A stretch of 8,797 nt of DNA from Calditrichota bacterium (GTDB lineage: Bacteria; Zixibacteria; MSB-5A5; GN15; FEB-12), in NCBI GenBank assembly GCA_008501655.1, contig QQUK01000061.1:1-8797 (forward strand), given 5' to 3'. Position numbers and translations under genes: made by a program. This document shows, piece by piece, positions 1 to 6,997 of this stretch. The notes under the pieces were generated by a model, which saw only the letters and a list, made by a program, of their open reading frames with translations, was not told the origin of the DNA and searched no databases. The number at the start of each line of letters is the position of its first letter. The first letter of the stretch is position 1.

Positions 1-38
1 TTTCATAAAGGGAAAAGGGAGTAAAAGGAATTTCAGGA

Positions 39-2168
39 ATGTCAGATTCAACCAAAATCATCAAAAGATATTATCACTCGATAAAATCTATTAATACATC
101 AGGTATTATACAGCAGATTGACTATCTTTCTACACTTGTCAAGGACTTGCTTAATGCTGATTTTATCGGTGTTTTGACAAGGCAGTATTCAGACGGTGAG
201 TTGATTCCGATTTCTTTTCAAGGTAGCGCAGAAAAAGTAGAGATAGATTTCCGTTCTTTTGAAGAATCATGGTGCAAACCTCAGATAAACAAACATACAC
301 TTGAAAGAAGAATAATCTGCAGAGAGAATGCCGATTTTCTTTCTGAGAACCTGGATCCATTTGCAAGACATCATCAATTTAACTATGCAGGTTGTTTGCC
401 GTTATTTGAGCGTGACAGAATAAACCTAATTGTTACTGTATACTGGCATGAAAAACCAGATATTCCTTATGATGCCCTTAAACGGATAGTCCAGACTATC
501 TATAATCTGTTAGATTCATTCAAGACCAGTATGAATGATAATCGGTTTATAAATGATTATACCATTCGGTTGTCTGACCTGATAGCTTTGTTTGAGACCC
601 CTATTGAAGATTATAACTTTGATTCTATGCTTAAACTGTTACTTGTAAAAATTAAAAAAATTATTCCCGGTACATATATGCATTTCGCCTCCACCGGAAA
701 TTCGAATGAATTCACGTTACAGCAGAGCAAATCACAACAACCAGCACAATCATCGTTTACTGATCTTTTTGGGCGGGAATTAGCTGAACTTTCAGTTGAA
801 TTAAAACAGGTTTCTAATCTGAACGGTGTCTGGATTGATTATTCTGATCAGTTCCAAAGTCATTTTAACACAGTATTAACATCTCCGCTTTATATATCAA
901 ATGCCAAAAAACACTTCATCATTATTGTGTCGAAGAATAGAAACTCGATTTCACAAAATGACAGACAATTACTATCAGTATTTACATTGTTTGCAGGAAT
1001 CCTTTTAAAAGTTGTCGAAATTTACCAGCAAGAGAAAAAAGTCAACAAACTACTTAAAAAATCAAGTTCACAAATGGCTGATGTTGAAACTCTAGCGGCG
1101 TTAACAGATATGACTTCAGGTGTTGCCCACGACTTTAATAACATGATTGGGGGTATTATCGGGAGAGTTCAATTATTAAAGTTAAAAGTTAAAGATGAGG
1201 AAACATTAAATAAGCTTGATAAAATTGAAGAGTTAGCTTCCAACGGTGCAGATACCGTAAAGCGTATTCAGGAATTTACTTCAGGAGCAAAATATAAAGA
1301 ACTTCATAAAATAGAGATAGTCGATTCTTTCAAAGAGTACTTCAATAACAGTTCCTGGAAATGGGTGAAGCTTGCATCTGAAAAAGAGGTAGAAGTTGTA
1401 TTTAAGAATGATGTTCGTATGGCTACTATTGAGGGTTCTGATGGTGATTTGATGATTGCTCTGGATAAGATATTGCTGAATGCTGTAGAATATGCAGAAA
1501 GAGCCAGTACGGTTACATGCACTTTGAAAAAAAGTAATTCGTTTGTCGAGATATTGATTCATAATCTTGGTGTACCTGTTTCGGAAAGCGATCAGAAGAA
1601 AATCTTCTACCCGTTTTATACTACAAAACATGAATATGGTGCAGGTATGGGTCTTGCAATAGTTCATGGTATCGTTATCAGGCATGGTGGAAAGATTTCT
1701 GTACAGTCAACAATTGATGATGGTACTACTTTCCAGATACTCATACCGATTTCCGATTCAGTTTCAGAAGACTCTGAAATCACTAAAAAAACAAAAAAAC
1801 GTGATAACATCCGGATACTGGTCGTTGATGATGATGAACAGATTAGAGAGGTTTTGACCGACTTGCTAACGATAGACGGGTATGAAATCACTACCTGTGA
1901 GGACGGAAAGTCAGCCTTGAAAGAATTTGAAGTAAATGACTTTGAAATGATGATTACCGACCTTGGCATGCCTGGCATGTCCGGTCTTGAACTGTCCGGA
2001 ATTGTTCATGAACAAAAACCTGAAATGCCGATTGCAATGATAACCGGTTGGGGGACACAGCTGAACAAAGATGAAGTAGCATTAAAAGGTGTCAAAGCGG
2101 TCGTTCCTAAACCATTCCATCTTAAAGAGATAAAGGCGTTAATTAGTGAACTGGTTGAACATGTCTGA
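39..2168 (+). CDS. Hybrid sensor histidine kinase (GAF-like sensor, HisKA, HATPase, receiver)
   Basis: This 709-residue protein has no signal peptide or membrane segment, so it is probably a cytoplasmic sensor. Residues about 20-160 and 185-335 look like two degenerate GAF-type sensor domains; this is a weak call from overall pattern. A short coiled coil (about 335-355) leads into a HisKA domain of the AHDFNN type, with the phospho-acceptor at His364. The HATPase has Asn481 in the N box, an F box IFYPF (522-526) and a G2 box GAGMGL (534-539). Its G1 box is HNLGVPV (508-514), with Asn509 in place of the usual Asp. Residues about 592-709 form a receiver with acidic Asp597-599, phospho-acceptor Asp641 and Lys691 in a PKPF motif. 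There is no DNA-binding domain and no neighbouring response regulator, so its signal and output are unknown. The ATG at 39 follows AGGAA (26-30) at good spacing. No clear terminator follows it before the riboflavin leader. Confidence 0.93.
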   Translation: MSDSTKIIKRYYHSIKSINTSGIIQQIDYLSTLVKDLLNADFIGVLTRQYSDGELIPISFQGSAEKVEIDFRSFEESWCKPQINKHTLERRIICRENADFLSENLDPFARHHQFNYAGCLPLFERDRINLIVTVYWHEKPDIPYDALKRIVQTIYNLLDSFKTSMNDNRFINDYTIRLSDLIALFETPIEDYNFDSMLKLLLVKIKKIIPGTYMHFASTGNSNEFTLQQSKSQQPAQSSFTDLFGRELAELSVELKQVSNLNGVWIDYSDQFQSHFNTVLTSPLYISNAKKHFIIIVSKNRNSISQNDRQLLSVFTLFAGILLKVVEIYQQEKKVNKLLKKSSSQMADVETLAALTDMTSGVAHDFNNMIGGIIGRVQLLKLKVKDEETLNKLDKIEELASNGADTVKRIQEFTSGAKYKELHKIEIVDSFKEYFNNSSWKWVKLASEKEVEVVFKNDVRMATIEGSDGDLMIALDKILLNAVEYAERASTVTCTLKKSNSFVEILIHNLGVPVSESDQKKIFYPFYTTKHEYGAGMGLAIVHGIVIRHGGKISVQSTIDDGTTFQILIPISDSVSEDSEITKKTKKRDNIRILVVDDDEQIREVLTDLLTIDGYEITTCEDGKSALKEFEVNDFEMMITDLGMPGMSGLELSGIVHEQKPEMPIAMITGWGTQLNKDEVALKGVKAVVPKPFHLKEIKALISELVEHV

Positions 2169-2209
2169 TTAACGATTTTATTTGCTTTTTTCTTATAATC
2201 ACCTATATT
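2169..2209 (+). promoter_or_regulatory. Probable promoter of the riboflavin operon
   Basis: Two overlapping sigma-70-like options lie between the kinase gene and the FMN aptamer. The first is TTAACG (2169-2174), a 19-base spacer and a perfect TATAAT (2194-2199). The second is TTGCTT (2182-2187), a 16-base spacer and TATATT (2204-2209). Either would start the transcript just before the first aptamer stem at 2221, where a leader promoter is expected. The start point cannot be fixed by reading alone. Confidence 0.5.
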
Positions 2210-2220
2210 CTAACAAATAA

Positions 2221-2336
2221 ATCTTCGGGGCGAGGCGCAATTCCTCGACCGGCGGTGACAGCCCGCGAGCCTTTGGAAAAATTGGCTGAACCTGTGAAAC
2301 TCAGGTGCCGACGGTACAGTCCGGATGGTAGAAGAT
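2221..2336 (+). promoter_or_regulatory. FMN riboswitch aptamer (RFN element)
   Basis: The segment carries the conserved blocks of the FMN-binding RFN element: CTTCGGGGCGAGG near the 5' end, CGACCGGCGGTGACAGCCC, CGCGAGCC, GCCGACGGTACAGTCCGGAT and a closing GAAGAT. The closing stem P1 pairs ATCTTC (2221-2226) with GAAGAT (2331-2336). P2 pairs GAGG with CCTC around an ATT-containing loop. A later arm pairs ACCTG (2290-2294) with CAGGT (2302-2306). It sits directly upstream of ribD, the standard location. In this family FMN binding stabilises the aptamer and turns riboflavin genes off; here the switch appears to act through the terminator at 2390-2418. Confidence 0.97.
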
Positions 2337-2395
2337 GCTATCGATGATATAATAGATATACTATGTCTATATATTGTTTTGCATAACGCCCCGAA
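2224..2395 (+). promoter_or_regulatory. Predicted antiterminator pairing of the FMN riboswitch
   Basis: TTCGGGGCG (2224-2232), at the 5' edge of the aptamer, is perfectly complementary over 9 bases to CGCCCCGAA (2387-2395), which includes the 5' arm of the terminator hairpin. Pairing of the two would break both the P1/P2 region of the aptamer and the terminator. This gives mutually exclusive folds: aptamer plus terminator with FMN, antiterminator without it. The linker between the arms contains a small hairpin (ATAGATA 2352-2358 with TATGTCTAT 2362-2370, one G-U pair), which could bring the arms together. The complementarity is directly visible; the switching role is inferred. Confidence 0.72.
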
Positions 2396-2418
2396 ATAAT
2401 TCTATTTTGGGTTTTTTT
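2390..2418 (+). terminator. Riboswitch-controlled intrinsic terminator before ribD
   Basis: CCCGAAATA (2390-2398) pairs with TATTTTGGG (2403-2411) as a 9-bp stem with one G-U pair and a 4-base AUUC loop. Seven T residues follow (2412-2418). The ATG of ribD begins at 2419, the base after the U-tract. The 3' arm also holds GGG (2409-2411), the only Shine-Dalgarno-like bases near that ATG, so the same hairpin may block translation as well as end transcription. Confidence 0.85.
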
Positions 2419-3510
2419 ATGGGTTTTGAAGCTGATAAAAATTATATGATGCAGGCAATCAAACTTGCCAAAAAGGGAATCGGGAGGACGAAGCCGAATC
2501 CTACGGTAGGTGCTGTATTAGTAAAGCAGAATAAGGTCATTGGTCAGGGGTATCATAAAGGTCCCGGTAAAGACCATGCTGAGATTGCAGCTATTAAAAA
2601 TGCTACCCAATCAGTAACAAATTCGACTTTGTACGTCACTCTTGAACCGTGCTGCCATTCAGGACGAACCGGTCCTTGTACGGATGAAATTATCAAAAGT
2701 AAAATCAAGCGTGTTGTTATAGCATCAAAAGACCCGTTTTCATTAGTCAACGGCAAAGGTGTCCGTATCCTGAGAAAAGCCGGAATCGAAGTTACTACAA
2801 ATATATTACATAAAGAAGCTCAAATGTTAAATGAAGGGTATTTTGTGTTTCATAAAGAGAAACGCCCTTTTGTAACGTTAAAACTGGCTCAATCGCTTGA
2901 CGGGAAAATTGCGACCGTTGAGGGTGACTCTAAATATCTTTCGTCAAAAGAATCGTTGAAATTTGTACATCAGCTTCGCATGCAATCTGATGCTGTTGTT
3001 ATCGGTGGGAATACTTTAAGAACCGATAATCCGCAATTGACGGTCCGTATGGTTAAAGGTGAGAATCCTTATCGGATTGTTTTATCAAAGAGACTGGATT
3101 TCTCAGATAAATATGCTTTGATTAGAAATAAAGATAACAAAACTATTATCGCATCGACAGATAGAGCAATAAAGCGATTCATCAAATCAAAGCGGTCGTC
3201 GAATATTATTTATTGGTCGTTAAAGCCTCATGGGAATAGCATTGATTTAAATGATCTGCTTTCTAAAGCATATGAATTTGAGTTCCATTCTCTTCTGTTT
3301 GAAGGTGGTGCAGAACTGGCATCTTCATTGCTGAGAGAAAAACTGGTTGATAGACTTATACTTGTCATCACTCCTTATATAATAGGAAAAGGAATTGACT
3401 CGTTTGTTGATTATGAAATTAAGAACCTGCAATCAAAATTATCATTTTCATCCTATGAATTCAAAGAGGTCGGCAAGGATATAGTATTAGAAGGTTATTT
3501 TAAAAAGTGA
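2419..3510 (+). CDS. ribD: Bifunctional diaminohydroxyphosphoribosylaminopyrimidine deaminase / 5-amino-6-(5-phosphoribosylamino)uracil reductase
   Basis: RibD carries out the second and third steps of the GTP branch of riboflavin synthesis: deamination of the pyrimidine ring, then NADPH-dependent reduction of the ribose chain. The N-terminal half (about 1-145) is a zinc cytidine-deaminase-type fold with His53 and Glu55 in an HAE motif, and zinc ligands Cys78 and Cys87 in a PCCHSGRTGPC motif. The C-terminal half (about 150-363) is the reductase, with LKLAQSLDGKIA, GGNTLRTDNPQLTVR and LFEGGAELASSLL signatures. The length of 363 residues is normal. I chose the ATG at 2419 because it gives the family-typical N-terminus (short lead, then YMMQAIKLAKKG). 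An in-frame TTG at 2374 would translate through the terminator hairpin. ATGs at 2446 and 2449 are possible alternatives. No real Shine-Dalgarno precedes 2419 apart from GGG at 2409-2411. It is the first gene of the operon. Confidence 0.96.
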   Translation: MGFEADKNYMMQAIKLAKKGIGRTKPNPTVGAVLVKQNKVIGQGYHKGPGKDHAEIAAIKNATQSVTNSTLYVTLEPCCHSGRTGPCTDEIIKSKIKRVVIASKDPFSLVNGKGVRILRKAGIEVTTNILHKEAQMLNEGYFVFHKEKRPFVTLKLAQSLDGKIATVEGDSKYLSSKESLKFVHQLRMQSDAVVIGGNTLRTDNPQLTVRMVKGENPYRIVLSKRLDFSDKYALIRNKDNKTIIASTDRAIKRFIKSKRSSNIIYWSLKPHGNSIDLNDLLSKAYEFEFHSLLFEGGAELASSLLREKLVDRLILVITPYIIGKGIDSFVDYEIKNLQSKLSFSSYEFKEVGKDIVLEGYFKK

Positions 3511-3517
3511 GATATAG

Positions 3518-4150
3518 ATGTTTACCGGATTAGTTGAAACAATTGGCACTATTGAACAGATCACAGCTCGAAAGAATTATAAGATTCTACGGGTGAAATC
3601 ATCAATACCTGCATCTGAGTTGTCCATCGGTGAATCAGTTTCCTGTGACGGTGCCTGTCTGACGGTTGTCTCCAAGGATACTGACAGTTTTACTGTCGAA
3701 GCTTCGCAGGAGACGATTGCAAAAACGATCTTACGAAATTATAAAACTGGAACAGAGATAAACCTCGAGCGGGCTGTAAAGGTAGGTGATAGACTTGGCG
3801 GTCATATCGTTTCCGGTCATGTCGACTGCACCGGTCGGATTGATGAATTGAGGAAAGTTGGTGACTCAATCGAAATTTCTGTCTCATTTGATACTAAATA
3901 TTCAAAATTTATCATAGATAAAGGCTCGATTACTCTAAACGGTATATCTCTGACGATAAATCAGACAAATCAAAACAGATTAATAGTGAACATAATTCCT
4001 CATACAGATGATGTGACAACTGTACATCATCTTTCTAAAGGGGATGCAGTGAATCTTGAGTTTGATGTTGTCGGGAAATATCTCTATAAATTTGTACAAT
4101 CAGAAAAAAAAGAACTTACAATAGATAAACTATTAGAAAGCGGATGGTGA
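3518..4150 (+). CDS. ribE: Riboflavin synthase, alpha subunit
   Basis: This enzyme makes riboflavin by dismutation of two molecules of 6,7-dimethyl-8-ribityllumazine, the last step of the pathway. The 210-residue protein begins with the family hallmark MFTGLVE and shows the internal duplication of two lumazine-binding barrels. The first spans about residues 1-97 (SIGESVSCDGACLTV); the second spans about 98-195 (GGHIVSGHVD, then SITLNGISLTI). Length is typical of the family. It starts 7 bases after the ribD stop, with a weak purine-rich GTGAGAT stretch upstream, and ends 4 bases before ribBA, so the genes are surely co-transcribed. The symbol ribE follows E. coli usage for this enzyme (ribC in older papers, ribB in B. 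subtilis). Confidence 0.97.
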   Translation: MFTGLVETIGTIEQITARKNYKILRVKSSIPASELSIGESVSCDGACLTVVSKDTDSFTVEASQETIAKTILRNYKTGTEINLERAVKVGDRLGGHIVSGHVDCTGRIDELRKVGDSIEISVSFDTKYSKFIIDKGSITLNGISLTINQTNQNRLIVNIIPHTDDVTTVHHLSKGDAVNLEFDVVGKYLYKFVQSEKKELTIDKLLESGW

Positions 4151-4154
4151 AGCC

Positions 4155-5369
4155 ATGACCGACAGATTTGTTTTTAACACGATACCTGATGCAATTGAAG
4201 CTATCAGAAACGGTGAATATATCATAGTAGTAGATGATGAGGATAGAGAGAACGAAGGTGATCTGATAATGGCTTCTGAACTCATCAGTCCTGAAGCTGT
4301 TAATTTCTTTACAAAATACGGAAGAGGACTTGTCTGCGTATCTTTGACCGATGAACGGATTGAAGAACTAAAACTTCATCCGATGGTTGAAGATAATACG
4401 GCCAGGCTTGGCACCCGGTTTACGGTTTCAGTTGATGCTCTCGAAGGAACTACAACCGGTATTTCTGCCCAGGACAGGGCTATTACTATTAAGGCTTTAG
4501 TTGATAAAGAGACAACACCGGAAGACCTCGGTCGACCGGGGCACATCTTTCCGATAAAAGCTCTGAAAGGTGGAGTCTTAACCCGCGCCGGACATACTGA
4601 AGCATCATCAGACCTGCCGAGAATGGCTGGACTTTCCCCAAGTGGCGTCATGTGTGAAATCATGGATGAGGATGGTTCTATGAAGCGGGTTCCGAAGTTG
4701 ATGGAATTTGCCAAGGAACATAACCTGAAAATCATCACAATCCGTGACTTGATCGCTTACCGGAATAAAACGGAAAAACTGATTCATAAAGTAACCGATG
4801 TAAATATGCCGACAGAAGAAGGAAATTTCAGACTGCATTTGTATAAATCAGACATTGATGACCACCACCATCTTGCTTTGGTAAAAGGTGATATTTCAGG
4901 TAAAGAAAATGTACTCGTTCGGGTCCATTCACAATGTCTTACTGGTGATGTTTTTGGTTCCTGCCGGTGCGACTGCGGAAAGCAGCTTCATTCGGCAATG
5001 CAGATGATTGAAGAAGAAGGAGAGGGTGTCGTTCTTTATATGCGTCAGGAAGGTCGTGGTATTGGACTCGCCAATAAAATATTGGCATATAAACTACAGG
5101 AGCAGGGTAGAGATACCGTTGAAGCAAATGAAGAGCTTGGTTTTGAAGCAGACCTGAGAGACTACGGTGTCGGCGCACAGATTCTTGCTGACCTCGGTCT
5201 AACCTCTATCAGATTGCTAACCAATAATCCTAAAAAAGTTATTGGTCTCAAAGGATACGGTCTTGAAATCACTGATAGATTACCTCTGGAAATTGAACCG
5301 AACGGTTCCAATCTGACCTATCTGGAAACAAAGCGTGATAAACTTGGACATATTTTAAATTTATTATAG
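4155..5369 (+). CDS. ribBA: Bifunctional 3,4-dihydroxy-2-butanone-4-phosphate synthase / GTP cyclohydrolase II
   Basis: This 404-residue fusion supplies both starting compounds of the pathway. Residues about 1-200 are the DHBP synthase, which converts ribulose 5-phosphate to the four-carbon precursor. They show the acidic metal loop DDEDRENEGD (27-36) and RAGHTEASSDL with His147 and Glu149. Residues about 205-404 are GTP cyclohydrolase II, which opens the imidazole ring of GTP. Zinc ligands are Cys261, Cys272 and Cys274 in SQCLTGDVFGSCRCDCG, with an extra cysteine at 270. A RQEGRGIGL motif and the NNPKK motif near the C-terminus are also present. Both halves look intact, unlike fusions in which one domain has decayed. 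The start lies 4 bases after ribE, with GGTGAAG overlapping the ribE stop as the likely ribosome site. Confidence 0.97.
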   Translation: MTDRFVFNTIPDAIEAIRNGEYIIVVDDEDRENEGDLIMASELISPEAVNFFTKYGRGLVCVSLTDERIEELKLHPMVEDNTARLGTRFTVSVDALEGTTTGISAQDRAITIKALVDKETTPEDLGRPGHIFPIKALKGGVLTRAGHTEASSDLPRMAGLSPSGVMCEIMDEDGSMKRVPKLMEFAKEHNLKIITIRDLIAYRNKTEKLIHKVTDVNMPTEEGNFRLHLYKSDIDDHHHLALVKGDISGKENVLVRVHSQCLTGDVFGSCRCDCGKQLHSAMQMIEEEGEGVVLYMRQEGRGIGLANKILAYKLQEQGRDTVEANEELGFEADLRDYGVGAQILADLGLTSIRLLTNNPKKVIGLKGYGLEITDRLPLEIEPNGSNLTYLETKRDKLGHILNLL

Positions 5370-5381
5370 ACGGAGAAAAAG

Positions 5382-5855
5382 ATGAGTTATACAAGTTACG
5401 AAGGTCAACTGAATGCAAAAGGTAAAAAGTTTGCATTTGTTGTAAGCCGTTTCAATAATTTCCTGACAGATAAACTTCTGGAAGGAGCTATCGATTGTAT
5501 TAAACGGCATGGTGGAGATGAAAAAAATATTTCGGTTGCCTATGTCCCCGGAGCCTTTGAAATTCCATACGCAGCTCAGAAACTGGTAGCAAAAGATGAT
5601 GTCGATGCTGTTGTTTGTCTTGGTGCTATTATTCGTGGTAGTACTCCACACTTCGATTATATTGCCAATGAATCTTCCAAAGGTATCGCAAAGCTCGGGC
5701 TTGACCATGGCAAACCGGTTATCTATGGGATGGTCACTGCCGATACACTGGAACAGGCTATCGAACGGGCAGGTACGAAAGCCGGTAACAAAGGCTGGGA
5801 TGCTGCCTCGGCTGCTATTGAAATGGTCTCTTTGTATGATTCGATAGGTGGGTAA
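5382..5855 (+). CDS. ribH: 6,7-dimethyl-8-ribityllumazine synthase
   Basis: Lumazine synthase condenses the pyrimidine product of the GTP branch with the four-carbon phosphate made by RibBA, yielding the substrate of RibE. The 157-residue protein has the conserved blocks VSRFNN (21-26), VPGAFEIP (55-62) and GAIIRGSTPHFDYI (81-94), with the catalytic His at 90. It also has the C-terminal AIERAGTKAGNKG phosphate-binding stretch. This is the usual length for subunits that form pentamers or 60-subunit shells, but the assembly state cannot be read here. GGAG (5372-5375) lies at good spacing from the ATG, 12 bases after ribBA. Its last codons carry the ribosome site of nusB. Confidence 0.97.
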   Translation: MSYTSYEGQLNAKGKKFAFVVSRFNNFLTDKLLEGAIDCIKRHGGDEKNISVAYVPGAFEIPYAAQKLVAKDDVDAVVCLGAIIRGSTPHFDYIANESSKGIAKLGLDHGKPVIYGMVTADTLEQAIERAGTKAGNKGWDAASAAIEMVSLYDSIGG

Positions 5856-5856
5856 G

Positions 5857-6282
5857 ATGTCTACTGAAGCACCCAGACATTTAGCGCGTATAGTAGTACT
5901 GCAATCATTGTATGCATCGGAACATGGCGATCAGACTGTTGATGAAGCATTTGAATCTATTGCTGAACAGGAAGGTCTGAAAGAGAAATATCGTAAATTT
6001 GCATATGACCTTTTGATAGAAGTTTCTAAACGGACTACCTGGGCTGATTCGCAGATTGAGGAGCTTGCCGATAATTGGGAGCTTGAACGGATTGCCGCCA
6101 TAGATAAGATGATAATGCGGATGGGGATGGTGGAGCTCAATGTATTTATAGATACTCCTGTTAAAGTAGTAATCAATGAAGCAATTGAGCTTGCAAAAGA
6201 ATATTCAACCAATGCATCATCAAAGTTTATTAACGGTATCCTCGATAATTTTGTGAAAAGGAACGAAGAGAAGACAAATTAA
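5857..6282 (+). CDS. nusB: Transcription antitermination protein NusB
   Basis: NusB binds boxA RNA with NusE (ribosomal protein S10) and helps RNA polymerase complete rRNA operons. The 141-residue, largely helical protein has the family opening APRHLARIVVLQSLYASE and the C-terminal pattern TPVKVVINEAIELAKEYS followed by SSKFINGILDNF. I chose the ATG at 5857, one base after the ribH TAA. AGGTGGG (5846-5852) serves as the ribosome site and suggests translational coupling to ribH. An in-frame GTG at 5848 would place the start inside that site. The ribH-nusB pair is common in bacteria. The stop (6280-6282) overlaps the stop of the convergent pcm gene. Confidence 0.95.
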   Translation: MSTEAPRHLARIVVLQSLYASEHGDQTVDEAFESIAEQEGLKEKYRKFAYDLLIEVSKRTTWADSQIEELADNWELERIAAIDKMIMRMGMVELNVFIDTPVKVVINEAIELAKEYSTNASSKFINGILDNFVKRNEEKTN

Positions 6283-6944
6283 TAAGTATCCACTAAGGGA
6301 ACAAATCTAACGGCATATAGTGATGTTTGAATCAGTATGCCGTTATTTTTATGCACTTTTAATAGGTTTTGCACTAAGGCATGCGGTTCACCGACTGGAA
6401 TTACCATGATACCGCCTTCTGATAACTGTTCAATCAATTGAGGAGGTATTTGTGGTGCTGCTGCAGTTACGATTATTCTATCATACGGTGCATGCTCCAA
6501 CCAGCCGAGTCCTCCGTTTCCTACTTTAAACTGAATATTTGTATATTGAAGTTTATCTAAAATATGTTTTGCACTTTTGGAGTGAGATTTAATTATTTCT
6601 ACAGTAAATACTTCATTTGCAAGTTCCGCAAGCATTGCTGTCTGGTATCCGCATCCGGTTCCAATTTCGAGTATTTTGTGATTTTTATTTACATTTAAAT
6701 TTTGTGTCATCGATGCGACAATAAATGGTTGAGAAATTGTCTGTCCATATCCAATCGGAAGTGGATTGTCATCATAAGCCTGAGCTGTTAACTCTTCCGG
6801 AACAAACATATGACGAGGAATGTTTGAAATGGCATGGAGAATATCTTTGTCTCTAATATTACGTTTTCGTAATTGATTATTGACCATGTTGAGACGGGCA
6901 TTCTCAAAATTTAACTGGGACTTGTTTTTTGATTTATTCTCCAT
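6279..6944 (-). CDS. pcm: Protein-L-isoaspartate O-methyltransferase
   Basis: This SAM-dependent enzyme methylates L-isoaspartyl residues in aged proteins, which lets them revert toward aspartate. In the 221-residue product, MVNNQLRKRNI, IPRHMFVPEE, YGQTISQPFIVASMTQ (active-site Ser71) and SAM motif I LEIGTGCGYQ (92-101) are all intact. So are the later DRIIVTAAAPQIPPQL and the C-terminal VRFVPL motif. The frame stays open upstream to an ATG at 7004, but that start would overlap the divergent gene and add a non-family leader. The ATG at 6944 gives a normal N-terminus, with only a weak ribosome site. The stop shares TTAA (6279-6282) with nusB. The gene is convergent to the rib operon and divergent from the EVE gene. 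Confidence 0.95.
   Translation of the reverse strand: MENKSKNKSQLNFENARLNMVNNQLRKRNIRDKDILHAISNIPRHMFVPEELTAQAYDDNPLPIGYGQTISQPFIVASMTQNLNVNKNHKILEIGTGCGYQTAMLAELANEVFTVEIIKSHSKSAKHILDKLQYTNIQFKVGNGGLGWLEHAPYDRIIVTAAAPQIPPQLIEQLSEGGIMVIPVGEPHALVQNLLKVHKNNGILIQTSLYAVRFVPLVDTY
6308..6350 (+). terminator. Intrinsic terminator of the rib-nusB operon, inside antisense pcm
   Basis: TAACGGCATA (6308-6317) pairs perfectly with TATGCCGTTA (6336-6345), giving a 10-bp stem. A T-G pair and an inner TGAT/ATCA helix (6321-6324 with 6331-6334) extend it. Five T residues follow (6346-6350) on the plus strand. It starts 26 bases after the nusB stop and lies wholly inside the last codons of the convergent pcm gene. 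On the minus strand no U-run follows the hairpin, so it should terminate only the rib operon. Confidence 0.8.
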
Positions 6945-6949
6945 ACATT
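6922..6949 (+). promoter_or_regulatory. Possible promoter of the EVE-domain gene
   Basis: TTGTTT (6922-6927), a 16-base spacer and TACATT (6944-6949) give a plausible but imperfect sigma-70 site about 50 bases upstream of the ATG at 6998. It overlaps the first codons of divergent pcm. The whole divergent gap (6945-6997) is AT-rich, so chance matches are likely. Confidence 0.3.
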
Positions 6950-6997
6950 TAAATTTAGTATGAATAAAAAAAGATACAAGCTGAAAGGAAATAAAGA

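Noticed and set aside
1..24. Frame 1 reads seven residues to a TAA at 22-24 and could be the tail of an upstream gene.
   Set aside because: Seven codons carry no recognisable signal; the stretch is as easily explained as a purine-rich leader of the kinase gene.
1281..1978. Long antisense open frames opposite the kinase catalytic region.
   Set aside because: They are shadows of the strongly supported kinase frame, with no ribosome sites or recognisable protein features.
2363..2386. A seven-codon open frame (ATG to TAA) in the riboswitch linker, ending one base before the antiterminator arm.
   Set aside because: There is no Shine-Dalgarno sequence, and chance frames of this size are common in AT-rich RNA; an aptamer already explains the control.
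2374..2418. An in-frame TTG at 2374 would extend RibD by 15 residues.
   Set aside because: It has no ribosome site, adds residues foreign to the family, and would run translation through the riboswitch terminator.
4376..5178. Antisense open frames opposite ribBA.
   Set aside because: They mirror conserved RibBA codons and show no independent coding signal.
5848..5856. GTG start for nusB, overlapping the ribH stop.
   Set aside because: The GTG lies within the AGGTGGG ribosome site that suits the ATG at 5857.
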